DNA from: Neorhizobium sp. UBA7851
GTDB lineage: Bacteria; Pseudomonadota; Alphaproteobacteria; Rhizobiales; Rhizobiaceae
Length of the DNA stretch: 64,000 nucleotides
Direction: 5' to 3'
Assembly: GCA_002500765.1 (NCBI GenBank)
Contig: DLSX01000130.1
Location: 22,685-86,684, forward strand
A program made the translations under genes and the position numbers. The notes under the pieces are model-generated. The model was not told where the DNA came from, did not search any database, and saw only the letters and a program-made list of their open reading frames with translations. Shown piece by piece: positions 1 through 9,096 of this stretch (its first letter is position 1; each line of letters begins with the position of its first letter).

Positions 1-1866
1 TTCCTCACACCCGGCAACCGCAAGATCATGGCCTACCTGCGTCAGCATGAGGGAGAGACGATCCTCTGCGTAGCCAATCTTTCGCGCCTGCCGCAGGCGG
101 TGGAACTGGATCTATCCAAGTTCGAGGGCTCCGTGCCGATCGAACTTACCGGCATGTCGCCCTTCCCGCCGATCGGGCAATTGACCTATCTGCTGACGCT
201 TCCACCCTACGGATTTTTCTGGTTCCAGCTGGAGGCCGATTCAGATGGTCCGAGCTGGCGCAAGGCGCCGCCGGAACAGGTACAGGACATGGTGACCATG
301 GTGGTTCGGCGCGACCTGCAGGAATTGCTCGACCAGCCGAAGCTTTCCGACACGATGTCCAACGAGGTCTTGCCGGGCTATCTGACCATGCGGCGCTGGT
401 TCGGCTCGAAGGGGCAGATCCTCAACCATGCTTCGCTGATTTCGGCAACGCCGCTGCCGTTTGCCAACAATATCCTGCTTGGCGAATTGGAGGCCGATAT
501 CGCCGGGCGGATGGACAGCTATCTTCTGCCGCTTGCTGTTTCCTGGGACGACAGTTTTCCGACAGCACTTGCGCAGCAGCTGGCAATGGCGCGCTTGCGG
601 CAAGGCCGCCGCGTCGGGTTCCTGACCGACGGTTTTGCGCATGAAAGTTTCGCACGGGCGATCCTGCGCGGACTGTCCGAGCGGGCCTCGATTTCCGGCC
701 GCACCGGATCACTGGATTTCATCGGTACGGATCATCTCGACAAGCTGGAGATCTCCGACGACCTGCCGGTTCATTGGTTATCCGCGGAACAGTCCAACAG
801 CTCGTTGATCGTCGGCGATCTGGCGATGGTAAAGCTGATCCGCCACATCTTCCCGGGCATCCATCCGGAGGTGGAAATGACCCGTCATCTCACCAGGATC
901 GGCTATCGGAACACCGCGCAACTGCTTGGCGAGGTGACGCGAACCGGGCCTGACGGCACGCTTCATACGCTGATCATCGTGCAGAAGGCGATCCGCAACC
1001 AGGGGGATGCCTGGAACTGGATGCTCAGCAATCTACGCCGCTCCATCGATGAGATCGTGGTGACCGGGATCGACGGCAGTGCTGCGGATGAGCATTTCAA
1101 GCCGCTGGTCGACTTTGCTGCCACGATCGGCACAAGGCTCGGCGAGCTGCATGTGGCGCTGGCAGAAAACACCGATGACGAGGCCTTTAAGCCGGAATGG
1201 GGCACGAAGGAGGATGTTGCAGCGGCCCGCCGCGCGGTTGCCGATCAGATCAGCCAGAGCCTTACCATTCTGGAAGGTACGGTCGACGGGCTGGAAGGAG
1301 AGCTTGCCGAAATCGCCAGGTCGCTGATCGCCCGCCGCGATGAACTGACCGCACTTGCCGGACGGTTGACGGAAGCGACCGGTGGCACGCTGAAAACGCG
1401 CCATCACGGCGACTTCCATCTCGGCCAGATCCTGGTTGCCGAAAGCGATGCCTATATTATCGATTTCGAGGGCGAGCCGACAAAGACGCTGGCAGATCGC
1501 AGGGCCAAGACCAACCCGTTGCGCGATGTCGCCGGGCTGTTGCGCTCGCTCAGCTATCTTGCCGCCGCAGCCGACATGGACAGGGAAGTGGTGAGCGAGG
1601 TGGACCACATTCGCCACCGCCAGCTGATTACTCGCTTCATCGAACTGGCCGAACCGGCTTTCCTCAGCGCCTATTTCACCGCGGTCGAGAAATCCGATGC
1701 ACTGATGCAATCGAACCAGAACCGCGACCGGGTGCTCGATCTCTTCCTGCTCGAAAAGGCCGCTTATGAAGTGGTTTACGAAGTCCGCAGCCGGCCGCAC
1801 TGGCTGCCGCTCCCGCTTGCCGGTTTTTCGGCGATCGCCTCCCGTCTTTTGGAGACTGACCGATGA
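1..1866 (+). CDS. treS: Trehalose synthase-maltokinase fusion, C-terminal part (5' end outside window)
   Basis: The reading frame is open from base 1, so this is the last 621 residues of a longer protein. The first ~75 residues look like the end of a GH13 trehalose synthase (a beta-sandwich ending in YGFFWFQLEAD). The rest matches the fused maltokinase domain. The kinase catalytic loop HHGDFHLGQ is encoded near 1402-1428 and a DFG-like IIDFEGEP follows about 20 residues later. TreS interconverts trehalose and maltose, and maltokinase makes maltose 1-phosphate for GlgE-dependent alpha-glucan synthesis in the cytoplasm. The stop overlaps the glgB start as ATGA, so the two are translationally coupled. 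The fusion architecture is family knowledge; the N-terminal catalytic domain cannot be seen here. Confidence 0.9.
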   Translation, partial: FLTPGNRKIMAYLRQHEGETILCVANLSRLPQAVELDLSKFEGSVPIELTGMSPFPPIGQLTYLLTLPPYGFFWFQLEADSDGPSWRKAPPEQVQDMVTMVVRRDLQELLDQPKLSDTMSNEVLPGYLTMRRWFGSKGQILNHASLISATPLPFANNILLGELEADIAGRMDSYLLPLAVSWDDSFPTALAQQLAMARLRQGRRVGFLTDGFAHESFARAILRGLSERASISGRTGSLDFIGTDHLDKLEISDDLPVHWLSAEQSNSSLIVGDLAMVKLIRHIFPGIHPEVEMTRHLTRIGYRNTAQLLGEVTRTGPDGTLHTLIIVQKAIRNQGDAWNWMLSNLRRSIDEIVVTGIDGSAADEHFKPLVDFAATIGTRLGELHVALAENTDDEAFKPEWGTKEDVAAARRAVADQISQSLTILEGTVDGLEGELAEIARSLIARRDELTALAGRLTEATGGTLKTRHHGDFHLGQILVAESDAYIIDFEGEPTKTLADRRAKTNPLRDVAGLLRSLSYLAAAADMDREVVSEVDHIRHRQLITRFIELAEPAFLSAYFTAVEKSDALMQSNQNRDRVLDLFLLEKAAYEVVYEVRSRPHWLPLPLAGFSAIASRLLETDR

Positions 1867-4070
1867 GATATGAACGCGCAGACCTGATGACCGGCATGGT
1901 GCAGGAAGGCCTGCAGGCCTTGGCCGAAGGACGGCATGGCGACCCCTTCTCCATTCTCGGGCAGCACCAGTATGGCGAGCTGACCGTGGTCAGAGCGCTG
2001 TTGCCCGGCGCGCTGTCAGTCTCGGTGATCGAAAGCGAAACCGGACGGGTGATGGCGGAGCTGGAGCCGATCCATGAAGTCGGCATTTTTGCCGGTCTTG
2101 TCGGCAGCCCTGCGCCCTATAAGCTACGGATCGAATGGCCGGATGCGGTGCAGGAGACGGAAGACTCCTATTCCTTCCCGCCGCTGCTCGGCGATCTCGA
2201 TCTACATCTGATCAGCCAGGGCACGCATTACGAACTCGGCCGCACACTCGGGGCGATCCCATTGGAGATGGACGGCATTTCGGGCGTGCGATTTTCCGTC
2301 TGGGCGCCGAATGCGCGGCGGGTTTCGGTGGTCGGCGATTTCAATGCCTGGGATGGACGGCGCAACCCGATGCGGCTGCGGCCGCAGGCGGGAATATGGG
2401 AGCTTTTCATTCCCCGCCTCACCCATGGCGAACGCTACAAGTTCGAGCTTCTGGATACGCATGGCAATCTCCTGCCGCAGCGCGCCGACCCGGTGGCGCG
2501 GTCCTCGGAGGCGGCCCCGTCAACCGCCTCGATCATCGCCTCGTCAAAACCGTTCCGCTGGAATGATGGCGACTGGATGGAAGCACAGGCAAAAGACCGT
2601 AACCGCGACGGCGCGATGTCGGTTTATGAAGTGCATCTCGGCTCGTGGGTGAGGATTTCCGAAGAAGGCAACCGGTCACTCGACTGGGTGGAACTCAGCC
2701 AACGGCTTGTGCCTTATGTGAAGTCTCTCGGCTTTACCCATATCGAAATGCTGCCGATCATGGAGCATCCGTTCGGCGGCTCCTGGGGTTATCAGCCGCT
2801 CGGCCTGTTTGCGCCTACCGGGCGCTACGGCACGCCGGAGGACTTTGCCTATTTCGTCGACCGCTGTCATCAGGCCGGGATCGGCGTCATCCTCGACTGG
2901 GTGCCGGCGCATTTTCCGACGGATGTCTGGGGTCTGGCGCGTTTCGACGGGACAGCGCTTTATGAACATGCCGATCCGCGCGAAGGTTTCCACAAGGACT
3001 GGAACACGCTGATCTACAATCTCGGCCGCAACGAGGTAAAAGGTTTCCTGATCGCCTCTGCGCTCGAATGGCTCGAGCATTTCCATATTGATGCGCTGCG
3101 TGTCGATGCGGTCGCCTCGATGCTCTATCGCGACTACAGCCGCAATGAAGGCGAATGGATCCCCAACCAGTATGGCGGGCGGGAGAACCTCGAATCCGTC
3201 GAATTCTTCAAGCATCTGAACAGCATCATCCATGACCGCTGCCCGCATGCCTTCACGGTGGCGGAGGAATCGACCGCATGGCCGGGCGTGACGAAGAAGC
3301 CGGAAGACGGCGGGCTGGGCTTCGATTTCAAATGGAACATGGGATGGATGCATGACACGCTGCATTACATCTCCGACGATCCCCTCTACCGCAAATACCA
3401 GCATGGCGGCATGACCTTTGGGATGATCTACGCCTATTCCGAACGTTTCATGCTGCCGATCAGCCATGACGAAGTGGTGCATGGCAAGGGCTCGCTGCTC
3501 GGCAAAATGCCGGGAGACGCGTGGCAGAAGCTTGCCAATCTGCGGGCCTATTACGGCTTCATGTGGGGCCATCCCGGCAAGAAACTGCTGTTCATGGGCT
3601 GCGAGATCGGTCAGGAGAGCGAATGGAACCATGACGGCTCGGTCGTCTGGGACCTGCTGGACCGGCCCGAACATGCCGGCATCCAATTCCTGATCCGCGA
3701 CCTCAATCAGCTCTATTCCGAAGAACCGGCACTGCAATTCAGCGACCTTCACCCAGAAGGTTTCCAATGGGCCGTGGCCGATGATGCGGAAAACTCCGTT
3801 TACGGCATGCTGCGTTCATCACAGGATCGATCGTCGCATATGCTGGTCATGTCGAACATGACGCCTGTGCCGCGATACGGCTACCGAGTGGGTGTGCCCG
3901 ATGAAGGCCGCTGGGAAGTGGTACTGAATACCGATGCAGCGATCTATGGCGGAGCCAATTTCGGCCAGATGGATGCATGGGCACAACGCTCGCCGGAACA
4001 CGGCAAGCCGTTCTCGATCGCGCTCGACATGCCACCGCTTTCGACGGTGTTTTTGAAATGGCGGCGGTGA
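1863..4070 (+). CDS. glgB: 1,4-alpha-glucan branching enzyme GlgB
   Basis: This 735-residue protein has the usual length for GlgB. It introduces alpha-1,6 branches into glycogen. The N-terminal part carries the two carbohydrate-binding modules (including VRFSVWAPNARRVSVVGDF near residue 140-160), followed by a GH13_9 barrel. Visible catalytic residues are the nucleophile Asp415 in ALRVDAVASM, the acid/base Glu468 in FTVAEEST and Asp536 in SHDEVVHGKG, all in family order. The ATG overlaps the treS stop by four bases, which fixes the start. Together with TreS-maltokinase and a presumed upstream GlgE it completes the maltose-1-phosphate route. Its stop abuts the stop of the opposite-strand gene with no spacer. 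Confidence 0.97.
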   Translation: MRYERADLMTGMVQEGLQALAEGRHGDPFSILGQHQYGELTVVRALLPGALSVSVIESETGRVMAELEPIHEVGIFAGLVGSPAPYKLRIEWPDAVQETEDSYSFPPLLGDLDLHLISQGTHYELGRTLGAIPLEMDGISGVRFSVWAPNARRVSVVGDFNAWDGRRNPMRLRPQAGIWELFIPRLTHGERYKFELLDTHGNLLPQRADPVARSSEAAPSTASIIASSKPFRWNDGDWMEAQAKDRNRDGAMSVYEVHLGSWVRISEEGNRSLDWVELSQRLVPYVKSLGFTHIEMLPIMEHPFGGSWGYQPLGLFAPTGRYGTPEDFAYFVDRCHQAGIGVILDWVPAHFPTDVWGLARFDGTALYEHADPREGFHKDWNTLIYNLGRNEVKGFLIASALEWLEHFHIDALRVDAVASMLYRDYSRNEGEWIPNQYGGRENLESVEFFKHLNSIIHDRCPHAFTVAEESTAWPGVTKKPEDGGLGFDFKWNMGWMHDTLHYISDDPLYRKYQHGGMTFGMIYAYSERFMLPISHDEVVHGKGSLLGKMPGDAWQKLANLRAYYGFMWGHPGKKLLFMGCEIGQESEWNHDGSVVWDLLDRPEHAGIQFLIRDLNQLYSEEPALQFSDLHPEGFQWAVADDAENSVYGMLRSSQDRSSHMLVMSNMTPVPRYGYRVGVPDEGRWEVVLNTDAAIYGGANFGQMDAWAQRSPEHGKPFSIALDMPPLSTVFLKWRR

Positions 4071-5264
4071 TTATTCGCCCCGCCATCCCTGCTGATAACT
4101 GACCTTATCAACGCCCGCGAAACGGCCGACCCGCTGCAGTTCCGCATCCAGCCTTTCCAGTCTGCCAGCAGATGCCCGAATACCCTTTTCCAGCCAGAGG
4201 CGCTTGACGTCGAGCACGCCTGCCTTGCGGTCGGCCTTCATGTCGATGCGGCCGATCATCCGGTCGCCTTCCAAAAGCGGAAAGACGTAATAGCCGTATT
4301 GCCGTTTCGGCTCCGGTACAAAAACCTCGATACGGTAGAAGAAGTTGAACAGACGTTCGGCCCGATCGCGGTTGCGTAACAGTGGATCGAACGGGCTCAG
4401 GACGCGGATTCGGGCCGGTGGTTCGGGGATGATGCCGAGGTTTTCGGGAAAGCCCGGCAGCGCGAAGGAGGCGCGCGGCTTGCTGCCGTCGGCGGTGCCG
4501 ATCAGTACCTCGACCAGCTCGTTTCGATGCGCCACCACCCAGTCTCGCGCCTCAATCGGCGTGACGATATCCCAGAAGGCGGCGATCTCGCCGGATGTGG
4601 CAAATCCCAGACGCTTCAGCGCGCTGCGGCAGGCCCAGTCGACAAATGCGTCGTGTTCGACTTCCGGTTCATGGTGATGGGACGCGATGACCCGTTCCGT
4701 CAGGTCGTAGATTTTTTGGAAATTCACCCGGCCGGAAATTGCCAGCTTGCCGGTGTGCCAGTGATATTCAAGCGCGCTCTTGTTCGGATGCCAGTTCCAC
4801 CAGCCGCCGGACTTGTGGTATTCCACCTTCATGTCGCGGGACATGATCGCGCCGTTTTCCGTTATGTGCCGGAGCGTTTCCTCAAAGGTGCTATCAAACC
4901 CCTCACCCTGCCACTTGCGCCAGCGTTCGGCAAGGACCGGCCCACGGCGGCGAAAACGGTGTTTCCAATAGCGAAACAGCCGCGCCGGGATGATCGAGGC
5001 ATCATGCGTCCAGTGCTCGAAAAGCTCACCGTCCTTTTCCAGAAGCGCCGTCAGATGCTCGCGCCTGTAGGTCTGGTTTCGGGAAAACAGGATCATGTGA
5101 TGGGCGCGCTCGACAGTGGCGATGCTGTCCACCTGGACGAAGCCAAGATCGTCGATGAGCTGCAGCAGGCCGGCCTTGGGCAGCGCGCGGCCGGGCGGAG
5201 CGGAAAGCTGTTGCCGCTCCAGGAAGATTCTTCGCGCCTGCTCGTTCGGAATCAAGATAGCCAT
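4071..5264 (-). CDS. YcaQ/AlkX-like winged-helix DNA glycosylase
   Basis: A 397-residue member of the HTH_42 winged-helix family that includes E. coli YcaQ (AlkX) and Streptomyces AlkZ, glycosylases acting on alkylated or cross-linked DNA. The N-terminal segment DDLGFVQVDSIATVERAHH carries a Gln-Val-Asp triad (Q44-V45-D46). This fits the QxD catalytic motif reported for the AlkX branch rather than the QxQ of AlkZ. I chose the ATG at 5264 because the 12 residues upstream (RLCRRPSLKR) look non-coding and the family starts near there. It diverges from bioMNY across ~110 bp. Family membership is fairly sure; interstrand-crosslink activity is inferred from the motif. Confidence 0.85.
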   Translation of the reverse strand: MAILIPNEQARRIFLERQQLSAPPGRALPKAGLLQLIDDLGFVQVDSIATVERAHHMILFSRNQTYRREHLTALLEKDGELFEHWTHDASIIPARLFRYWKHRFRRRGPVLAERWRKWQGEGFDSTFEETLRHITENGAIMSRDMKVEYHKSGGWWNWHPNKSALEYHWHTGKLAISGRVNFQKIYDLTERVIASHHHEPEVEHDAFVDWACRSALKRLGFATSGEIAAFWDIVTPIEARDWVVAHRNELVEVLIGTADGSKPRASFALPGFPENLGIIPEPPARIRVLSPFDPLLRNRDRAERLFNFFYRIEVFVPEPKRQYGYYVFPLLEGDRMIGRIDMKADRKAGVLDVKRLWLEKGIRASAGRLERLDAELQRVGRFAGVDKVSYQQGWRGE

Positions 5265-5373
5265 GCGCTTGAGACTAGGTCGTCGACACAACCTTTGCAA
5301 TGTTCTTTTTTTGTTCCGAATTCCTTTGTCGGGAGCACCGGTTTATAGACGCGAAGGCATTTGAGGATCTGGT

Positions 5374-6060
5374 TTGGATATTCACTTTGAAAAGGTCGAG
5401 GTTCGTTTCGAAGGCCGTACGGTCATCCATCCGCTCGACCTGAACTTGAGCGGACGGCGGATCGGCATTATCGGACTGAACGGATCCGGCAAGACGACGC
5501 TCGCGCGGATGATCAACGGGCTGGTCAAGCCATCCTCCGGTCGGGTCATAGTCAACGGTTTCGATACGGTCGCGCAGGAAGACGAGGCCCGCGGGCAGAG
5601 CGGCTTCATCTTCCAGAACCCGCAAAACCAGATCATCCTGCCGCTGCTGCGCGAGGATATCGCGCTGGGTCTCAAATCGCGGAAACTCTCGAAGGACACA
5701 GTGGCGGCGGCAGTCGATGCCGTGCTGGATCGCTTCGGCATCCGTCATCTCGGCGACCGGCGCGCGCACGAGCTTTCCGGCGGCGAATTGCAGCTGGCGG
5801 CGCTGGCCTCAGTGCTGGTCACCGAGCCTAAAATCCTGGTGATGGACGAGCCGACCAACCAGCTCGACATCAAGAACCGAAACCTTGTGGAAAAGACCAT
5901 CTGGACACTCCCGGAGGATGTCATCGTCATCAGCCACGATCTCGATCTCGTGGCCGGTCTGGACCGTGTTCTTCTGGTTCATGAAGGCAGGATCGCCGCC
6001 GATGGGGAACCCGCTGCGGTCATCGGCGAATATCGGGCGATGCACGGAGTATCAGCGTAA
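5374..6060 (+). CDS. bioM: Biotin ECF transporter ATPase BioM
   Basis: A 228-residue ABC ATPase of the energy-coupling factor type that powers biotin uptake with BioN and BioY. Walker A is GLNGSGKT (residues 34-41), the signature is ELSGGELQLAAL, Walker B is ILVMDEPTNQLD and the switch His is in VIVISHDLD. The start is a TTG codon, set by a GAGG ribosome-binding sequence about 7 bases upstream and by the MDIHFEKVEVRF N-terminus typical of rhizobial BioM. The stop overlaps the bioN start as TAATG. Upstream, TTATAGACGC at 5343-5352 resembles one half of the rhizobial BioR operator (TTATNNATAA-like) but the second half is degraded. Confidence 0.95.
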   Translation: MDIHFEKVEVRFEGRTVIHPLDLNLSGRRIGIIGLNGSGKTTLARMINGLVKPSSGRVIVNGFDTVAQEDEARGQSGFIFQNPQNQIILPLLREDIALGLKSRKLSKDTVAAAVDAVLDRFGIRHLGDRRAHELSGGELQLAALASVLVTEPKILVMDEPTNQLDIKNRNLVEKTIWTLPEDVIVISHDLDLVAGLDRVLLVHEGRIAADGEPAAVIGEYRAMHGVSA

Positions 6061-6665
6061 TGCGCTCGCTGCATATCGATGGCGACAGCATGCTTCACCG
6101 CATGCCTGCGGGCTTGAAGCTCGCTTCGCTGTCGGTGATCAGCCTGGCTCTCTTCACGATCAATCATCCCGTCGTGCTCGCCATAGCGGCGTTTGTCGGC
6201 CTTGCCTGCCATGCCTTGCTGCGAATAAGTGCTGCAGAAATCTGGCGCCGGATGCGCCCTTTTGTGTTGATCGTTGTCGTCGTAGCCCTGTTCACCGGGG
6301 TTTTCAGCGGCGTCACCGAAGGTCTTGTCGCGCTTTTCCGGTTGGCTGCCCTGGCGCTGTTCGCCAGCCTCGTCACCGCGACAACCACGACCGGAGATTT
6401 CATCGACGTAATCACCAAGGCGGCAATGCCGCTCGAGCGCCTTGGTTTGCTGAAGGCATCGGATGTCGGCCTTTCGATCGGCCTCGTCATCCGTTTTGTC
6501 CCGGAAATCCTCAGCCGCTACGAGGTGATCCGCGACGCGCATTACGCCCGCGGATTGAAACCCCGTCCGCTTTCCATCATCGTCCCCCTTATCATCACGA
6601 CGCTTCGCAGCGCCGACGAGATTGCCGCGGCCATTGACGCCCGCGGCATCCGCAGTCAGAAGTGA
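6060..6665 (+). CDS. bioN: Biotin ECF transporter transmembrane coupling protein BioN
   Basis: This 201-residue hydrophobic protein is the T component linking the BioM ATPase to the BioY substrate-binding subunit. About four to five membrane segments are visible (for example LIVVVVALFTGVFSG). Two Ala-Arg-Gly coupling motifs, HYARGLK and IDARGIR, sit near the C-terminus as expected for EcfT proteins, which use them to dock onto the ATPase. The start ATG overlaps the bioM stop by one base. It is somewhat shorter than generic EcfT proteins, as is normal for BioN. Confidence 0.95.
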   Translation: MRSLHIDGDSMLHRMPAGLKLASLSVISLALFTINHPVVLAIAAFVGLACHALLRISAAEIWRRMRPFVLIVVVVALFTGVFSGVTEGLVALFRLAALALFASLVTATTTTGDFIDVITKAAMPLERLGLLKASDVGLSIGLVIRFVPEILSRYEVIRDAHYARGLKPRPLSIIVPLIITTLRSADEIAAAIDARGIRSQK

Positions 6666-6697
6666 CTAGAAGGCTCAGCATTAAGGATACAGACACA

Positions 6698-7261
6698 ATG
6701 GCTACCCGCGACCTCGTTCTTTCGGCGCTCTTTGCCGCCATCATTGTCGCCCTCGGTCTGGTTCCGCCGATCATGCTGGGCTTCATTCCGGTTCCGATCA
6801 CCGCCCAGTCTCTCGGCGTGATGCTGGCCGGTGTCGTGCTCGGCGCCAAGCGCGGTACGATTTCGGTCCTGCTGGTCCTCGTTCTCGCGGCCATCGGACT
6901 TCCGGTTCTGTCCGGCGGGCGCGGCGGTCTTGCCGTCTTCATGGCGCCGACCACCGGTTATCTGATCGGCTGGGTTCTGGCGGCGCTGACGACCGGCTAT
7001 CTGTCGCAGCTTCTCGTCAGCCGCAGTCAGGCCGGCTTCGTGCAGACCGTCAACTTCTTCGTCGCCGCACTCTTCGGTGGCGTCATCGTTCTTTATGTCT
7101 GCGGTATCAGCTACCTGGCGCTAGTCACCGGTCTCGGCTTTTCCAAGGCATTCATGGGCTCGCTGGCCTTCATTCCGGGCGACGTGCTGAAGGCTCTTAT
7201 CGCAGCCCTCGCCGGACGTGCCGTCATGGTCGGTTATCCGCTGCTGCCGCAGCGCGCTTAG
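6698..7261 (+). CDS. bioY: Biotin transporter substrate-binding subunit BioY
   Basis: A 187-residue integral membrane protein with about six hydrophobic segments that captures biotin for BioMN. The conserved BioY loop PIMLGFIPVPITAQSLGVML and the following GLPVLSGGRGG region are present. I chose the ATG at 6698, which has AAGGA about 10 bases upstream, rather than the GTG at 6662 that overlaps the bioN stop but adds a poorly conserved 12-residue extension. It ends four bases before the stop of the convergent thioesterase gene. The complete bioMNY set implies high-affinity biotin uptake; no biotin synthesis genes are visible in the window. Confidence 0.95.
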   Translation: MATRDLVLSALFAAIIVALGLVPPIMLGFIPVPITAQSLGVMLAGVVLGAKRGTISVLLVLVLAAIGLPVLSGGRGGLAVFMAPTTGYLIGWVLAALTTGYLSQLLVSRSQAGFVQTVNFFVAALFGGVIVLYVCGISYLALVTGLGFSKAFMGSLAFIPGDVLKALIAALAGRAVMVGYPLLPQRA

Positions 7262-7265
7262 AGCG

Positions 7266-7661
7266 TCAATCGAGAAACGAATAAAGCCAGTCGCGCAATT
7301 CCTCCGGAAGCGCGACTGACGCATGGGCTTGATCGATCGCGACCCAGACCACCTCGACTTCGGCGACCGCCTCATCACCGCGCGTCATCCTGACGAGGAA
7401 CCCTGCGGACTTGCCGCCGATCTTGCTGACGCCGACATGGGTGTGGACCACGTCGCCGATTTTGAGCGGCTCGTGGAATGTCGCCGAAACCTTGCCGGTA
7501 ACGAAGGCCGGATCATCGGATTGAGCTTTCCGGCGTCGCCAGAAATCGGCGACCGCTTCCTCCGCGCGATCGATATAAGTCGAGCGGAACATCTGTCCGT
7601 TCATGTCGATATCGCGAAAAGTGACGCGAAAATCCGACGCTTTGATCTTATCCTTGACCAC
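7266..7661 (-). CDS. Acyl-CoA thioesterase, hotdog fold (4HBT family)
   Basis: A 131-residue single hotdog-domain protein of the 4-hydroxybenzoyl-CoA thioesterase/YbgC group, predicted to hydrolyse short or aromatic acyl-CoA thioesters in the cytosol. The N-terminal FRDIDMNGQMFRSTYIDRAEE matches the family motif with the catalytic Asp (usual form D-x-D-x-x-G-H-x-N), but the usual His is replaced by Gln and the Asn is absent. The active site is therefore somewhat divergent and the true substrate unknown. It diverges from the deacetylase gene across ~155 bp. Confidence 0.8.
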   Translation of the reverse strand: MVKDKIKASDFRVTFRDIDMNGQMFRSTYIDRAEEAVADFWRRRKAQSDDPAFVTGKVSATFHEPLKIGDVVHTHVGVSKIGGKSAGFLVRMTRGDEAVAEVEVVWVAIDQAHASVALPEELRDWLYSFLD

Positions 7662-7816
7662 ACCCGCCTCTGATTTCCAATTTACCTATCTGTTATTCTT
7701 TCCGCGCAAACCCGGATTGGGGCAAGTGCCGACGCTTGAAAAAATGCCATGGATGCGCCATGTCGTGAACGAGATATTGACAGGCCGCCCGAGTGGCGGA
7801 ACGCCGGGGTAGCCGA

Positions 7817-8749
7817 ATGACCACCCGACTCTACGAACACCAGATTTTTCTCGAACACCCCGTTCCCGAAGGACATCCCGAAAGGCCTGACCGGCTTCGT
7901 TCGCTGGCGATTGCGCTTCAGCATCCAAATTTTGCCGACCTGGCCCGCAAGGAGGCGCCCCAGGCGAATGAAGATGCGGTTCTCCTGGCGCATCCGGAAG
8001 AGCATCTGCGCGCGGTGATGCGGGAAATTCCCGAAGAGGACACGATCCATCAGGTCGAGGCGGATACCTATGTCGGGCCCAAGAGCCTGCAGGCAGCACT
8101 CACCGGTATCGGCGGAGCGATGGCGGCCGTCGACGACGTGATGACCGGCAAGGTGGACAATGCCTTCGTTGCGGCCCGGCCTCCCGGCCACCACGCCGAA
8201 AAATCGAAAGCGATGGGGTTCTGCCTGTTCAACAATGCGGCGATTGCCGCACGCCACGTACAGCAGACCTATGGGGTCGAGCGGGTTGCTATCGTCGACT
8301 GGGACGTGCATCACGGCAACGGCACCCAGGACATTTTCTGGGACGATCCGTCGGTTCTGTTCTGCTCCACCCACCAGATGCCGCTCTATCCCGGCACCGG
8401 GGCGAAAAACGAGACGGGTGCGAAGAACACGGTGGTCAACGCGCCGCTTTCCCCCAATGACGGCAGCGACCATTTCCGCGACGCATTCAAGGACCGGGTC
8501 TTGCCGAGGCTACATGACTTCCGGCCGGATTTCATCATCATCTCGGCAGGCTTCGATGCCCATCACCGCGATCCGCTGGCGCAGATCAACCTTGTCGGCG
8601 ACGATTTCGACTGGGCAACCGGGCGGCTGATGGAAATTGCTGGGAAATACGCCAACAACCGGGTCGTCAGCCTGCTCGAGGGTGGTTATGATCTGGAAGG
8701 ACTGGCAGAATCCGCCGGCATGCATATCGTGAGACTGATGAGAGGATGA
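7817..8749 (+). CDS. Histone deacetylase-like amidohydrolase (acetoin utilisation/acetylpolyamine type)
   Basis: A 310-residue zinc hydrolase of the arginase/deacetylase fold that removes acetyl groups from small acetylated amines or lysines. The family motifs are all present: RPPGHHAEKSKAMGFCLFN, the zinc-binding Asp-x-His in VDWDVHHGNGTQ, the second Asp in SAGFDAHHRDPL and the C-terminal LLEGGYDLEGL. The start chosen is the ATG at 7817, giving MTTRLYEHQ, with a GGGG element 7 bases upstream; the GTG at 7793 is less likely. The gene runs directly into xseB, which it overlaps or nearly overlaps. Substrate is not determined by the sequence. Confidence 0.93.
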   Translation: MTTRLYEHQIFLEHPVPEGHPERPDRLRSLAIALQHPNFADLARKEAPQANEDAVLLAHPEEHLRAVMREIPEEDTIHQVEADTYVGPKSLQAALTGIGGAMAAVDDVMTGKVDNAFVAARPPGHHAEKSKAMGFCLFNNAAIAARHVQQTYGVERVAIVDWDVHHGNGTQDIFWDDPSVLFCSTHQMPLYPGTGAKNETGAKNTVVNAPLSPNDGSDHFRDAFKDRVLPRLHDFRPDFIIISAGFDAHHRDPLAQINLVGDDFDWATGRLMEIAGKYANNRVVSLLEGGYDLEGLAESAGMHIVRLMRG

Positions 8750-8754
8750 AGGAC

Positions 8755-9009
8755 ATGACCGAAACCACCGATACGATCGATGTCACCGGTTATTCCTTCG
8801 AAAAGGCAGTTGCCGAGCTTGAGAGCATCGTTGCACGGCTGGAACGCGGCGACGTGGCTCTGGACGAATCCATCGCCATTTACGAGCGCGGCGAAGCGCT
8901 GAAAAAGCATTGCGAAAAGCTGCTCAATGCGGCGGAGAACCGGATCGAAAAGATCCGCCTCGACCGCGCCGGCAAGATGCAGGGCGTGGAACCGCTCGAC
9001 GGAGAATAA
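8755..9009 (+). CDS. xseB: Exodeoxyribonuclease VII small subunit
   Basis: This 84-residue acidic, helical protein matches XseB, which assembles in several copies on XseA to form exonuclease VII and degrade single-stranded DNA. The signature SFEKAVAELESIVARLERG followed by LDESIAIYERGEALKKHCE is clear. Two starts are possible: the ATG at 8746 overlaps the deacetylase stop (ATGA), while the ATG at 8755 has GAGG nine bases upstream and fits family length. I prefer the latter. xseA is not in the window. The xseB-to-dxs neighbourhood is typical of rhizobia, here with two extra genes between them. Confidence 0.95.
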   Translation: MTETTDTIDVTGYSFEKAVAELESIVARLERGDVALDESIAIYERGEALKKHCEKLLNAAENRIEKIRLDRAGKMQGVEPLDGE

Positions 9010-9096
9010 AACTCTTCTTTGGGCAGCGCCCGAAACGATCCTTCGGTTGCGGCGGGGCGTCACCTGCCGAAGCCAATGCGATGATGCAGGGTGTCC

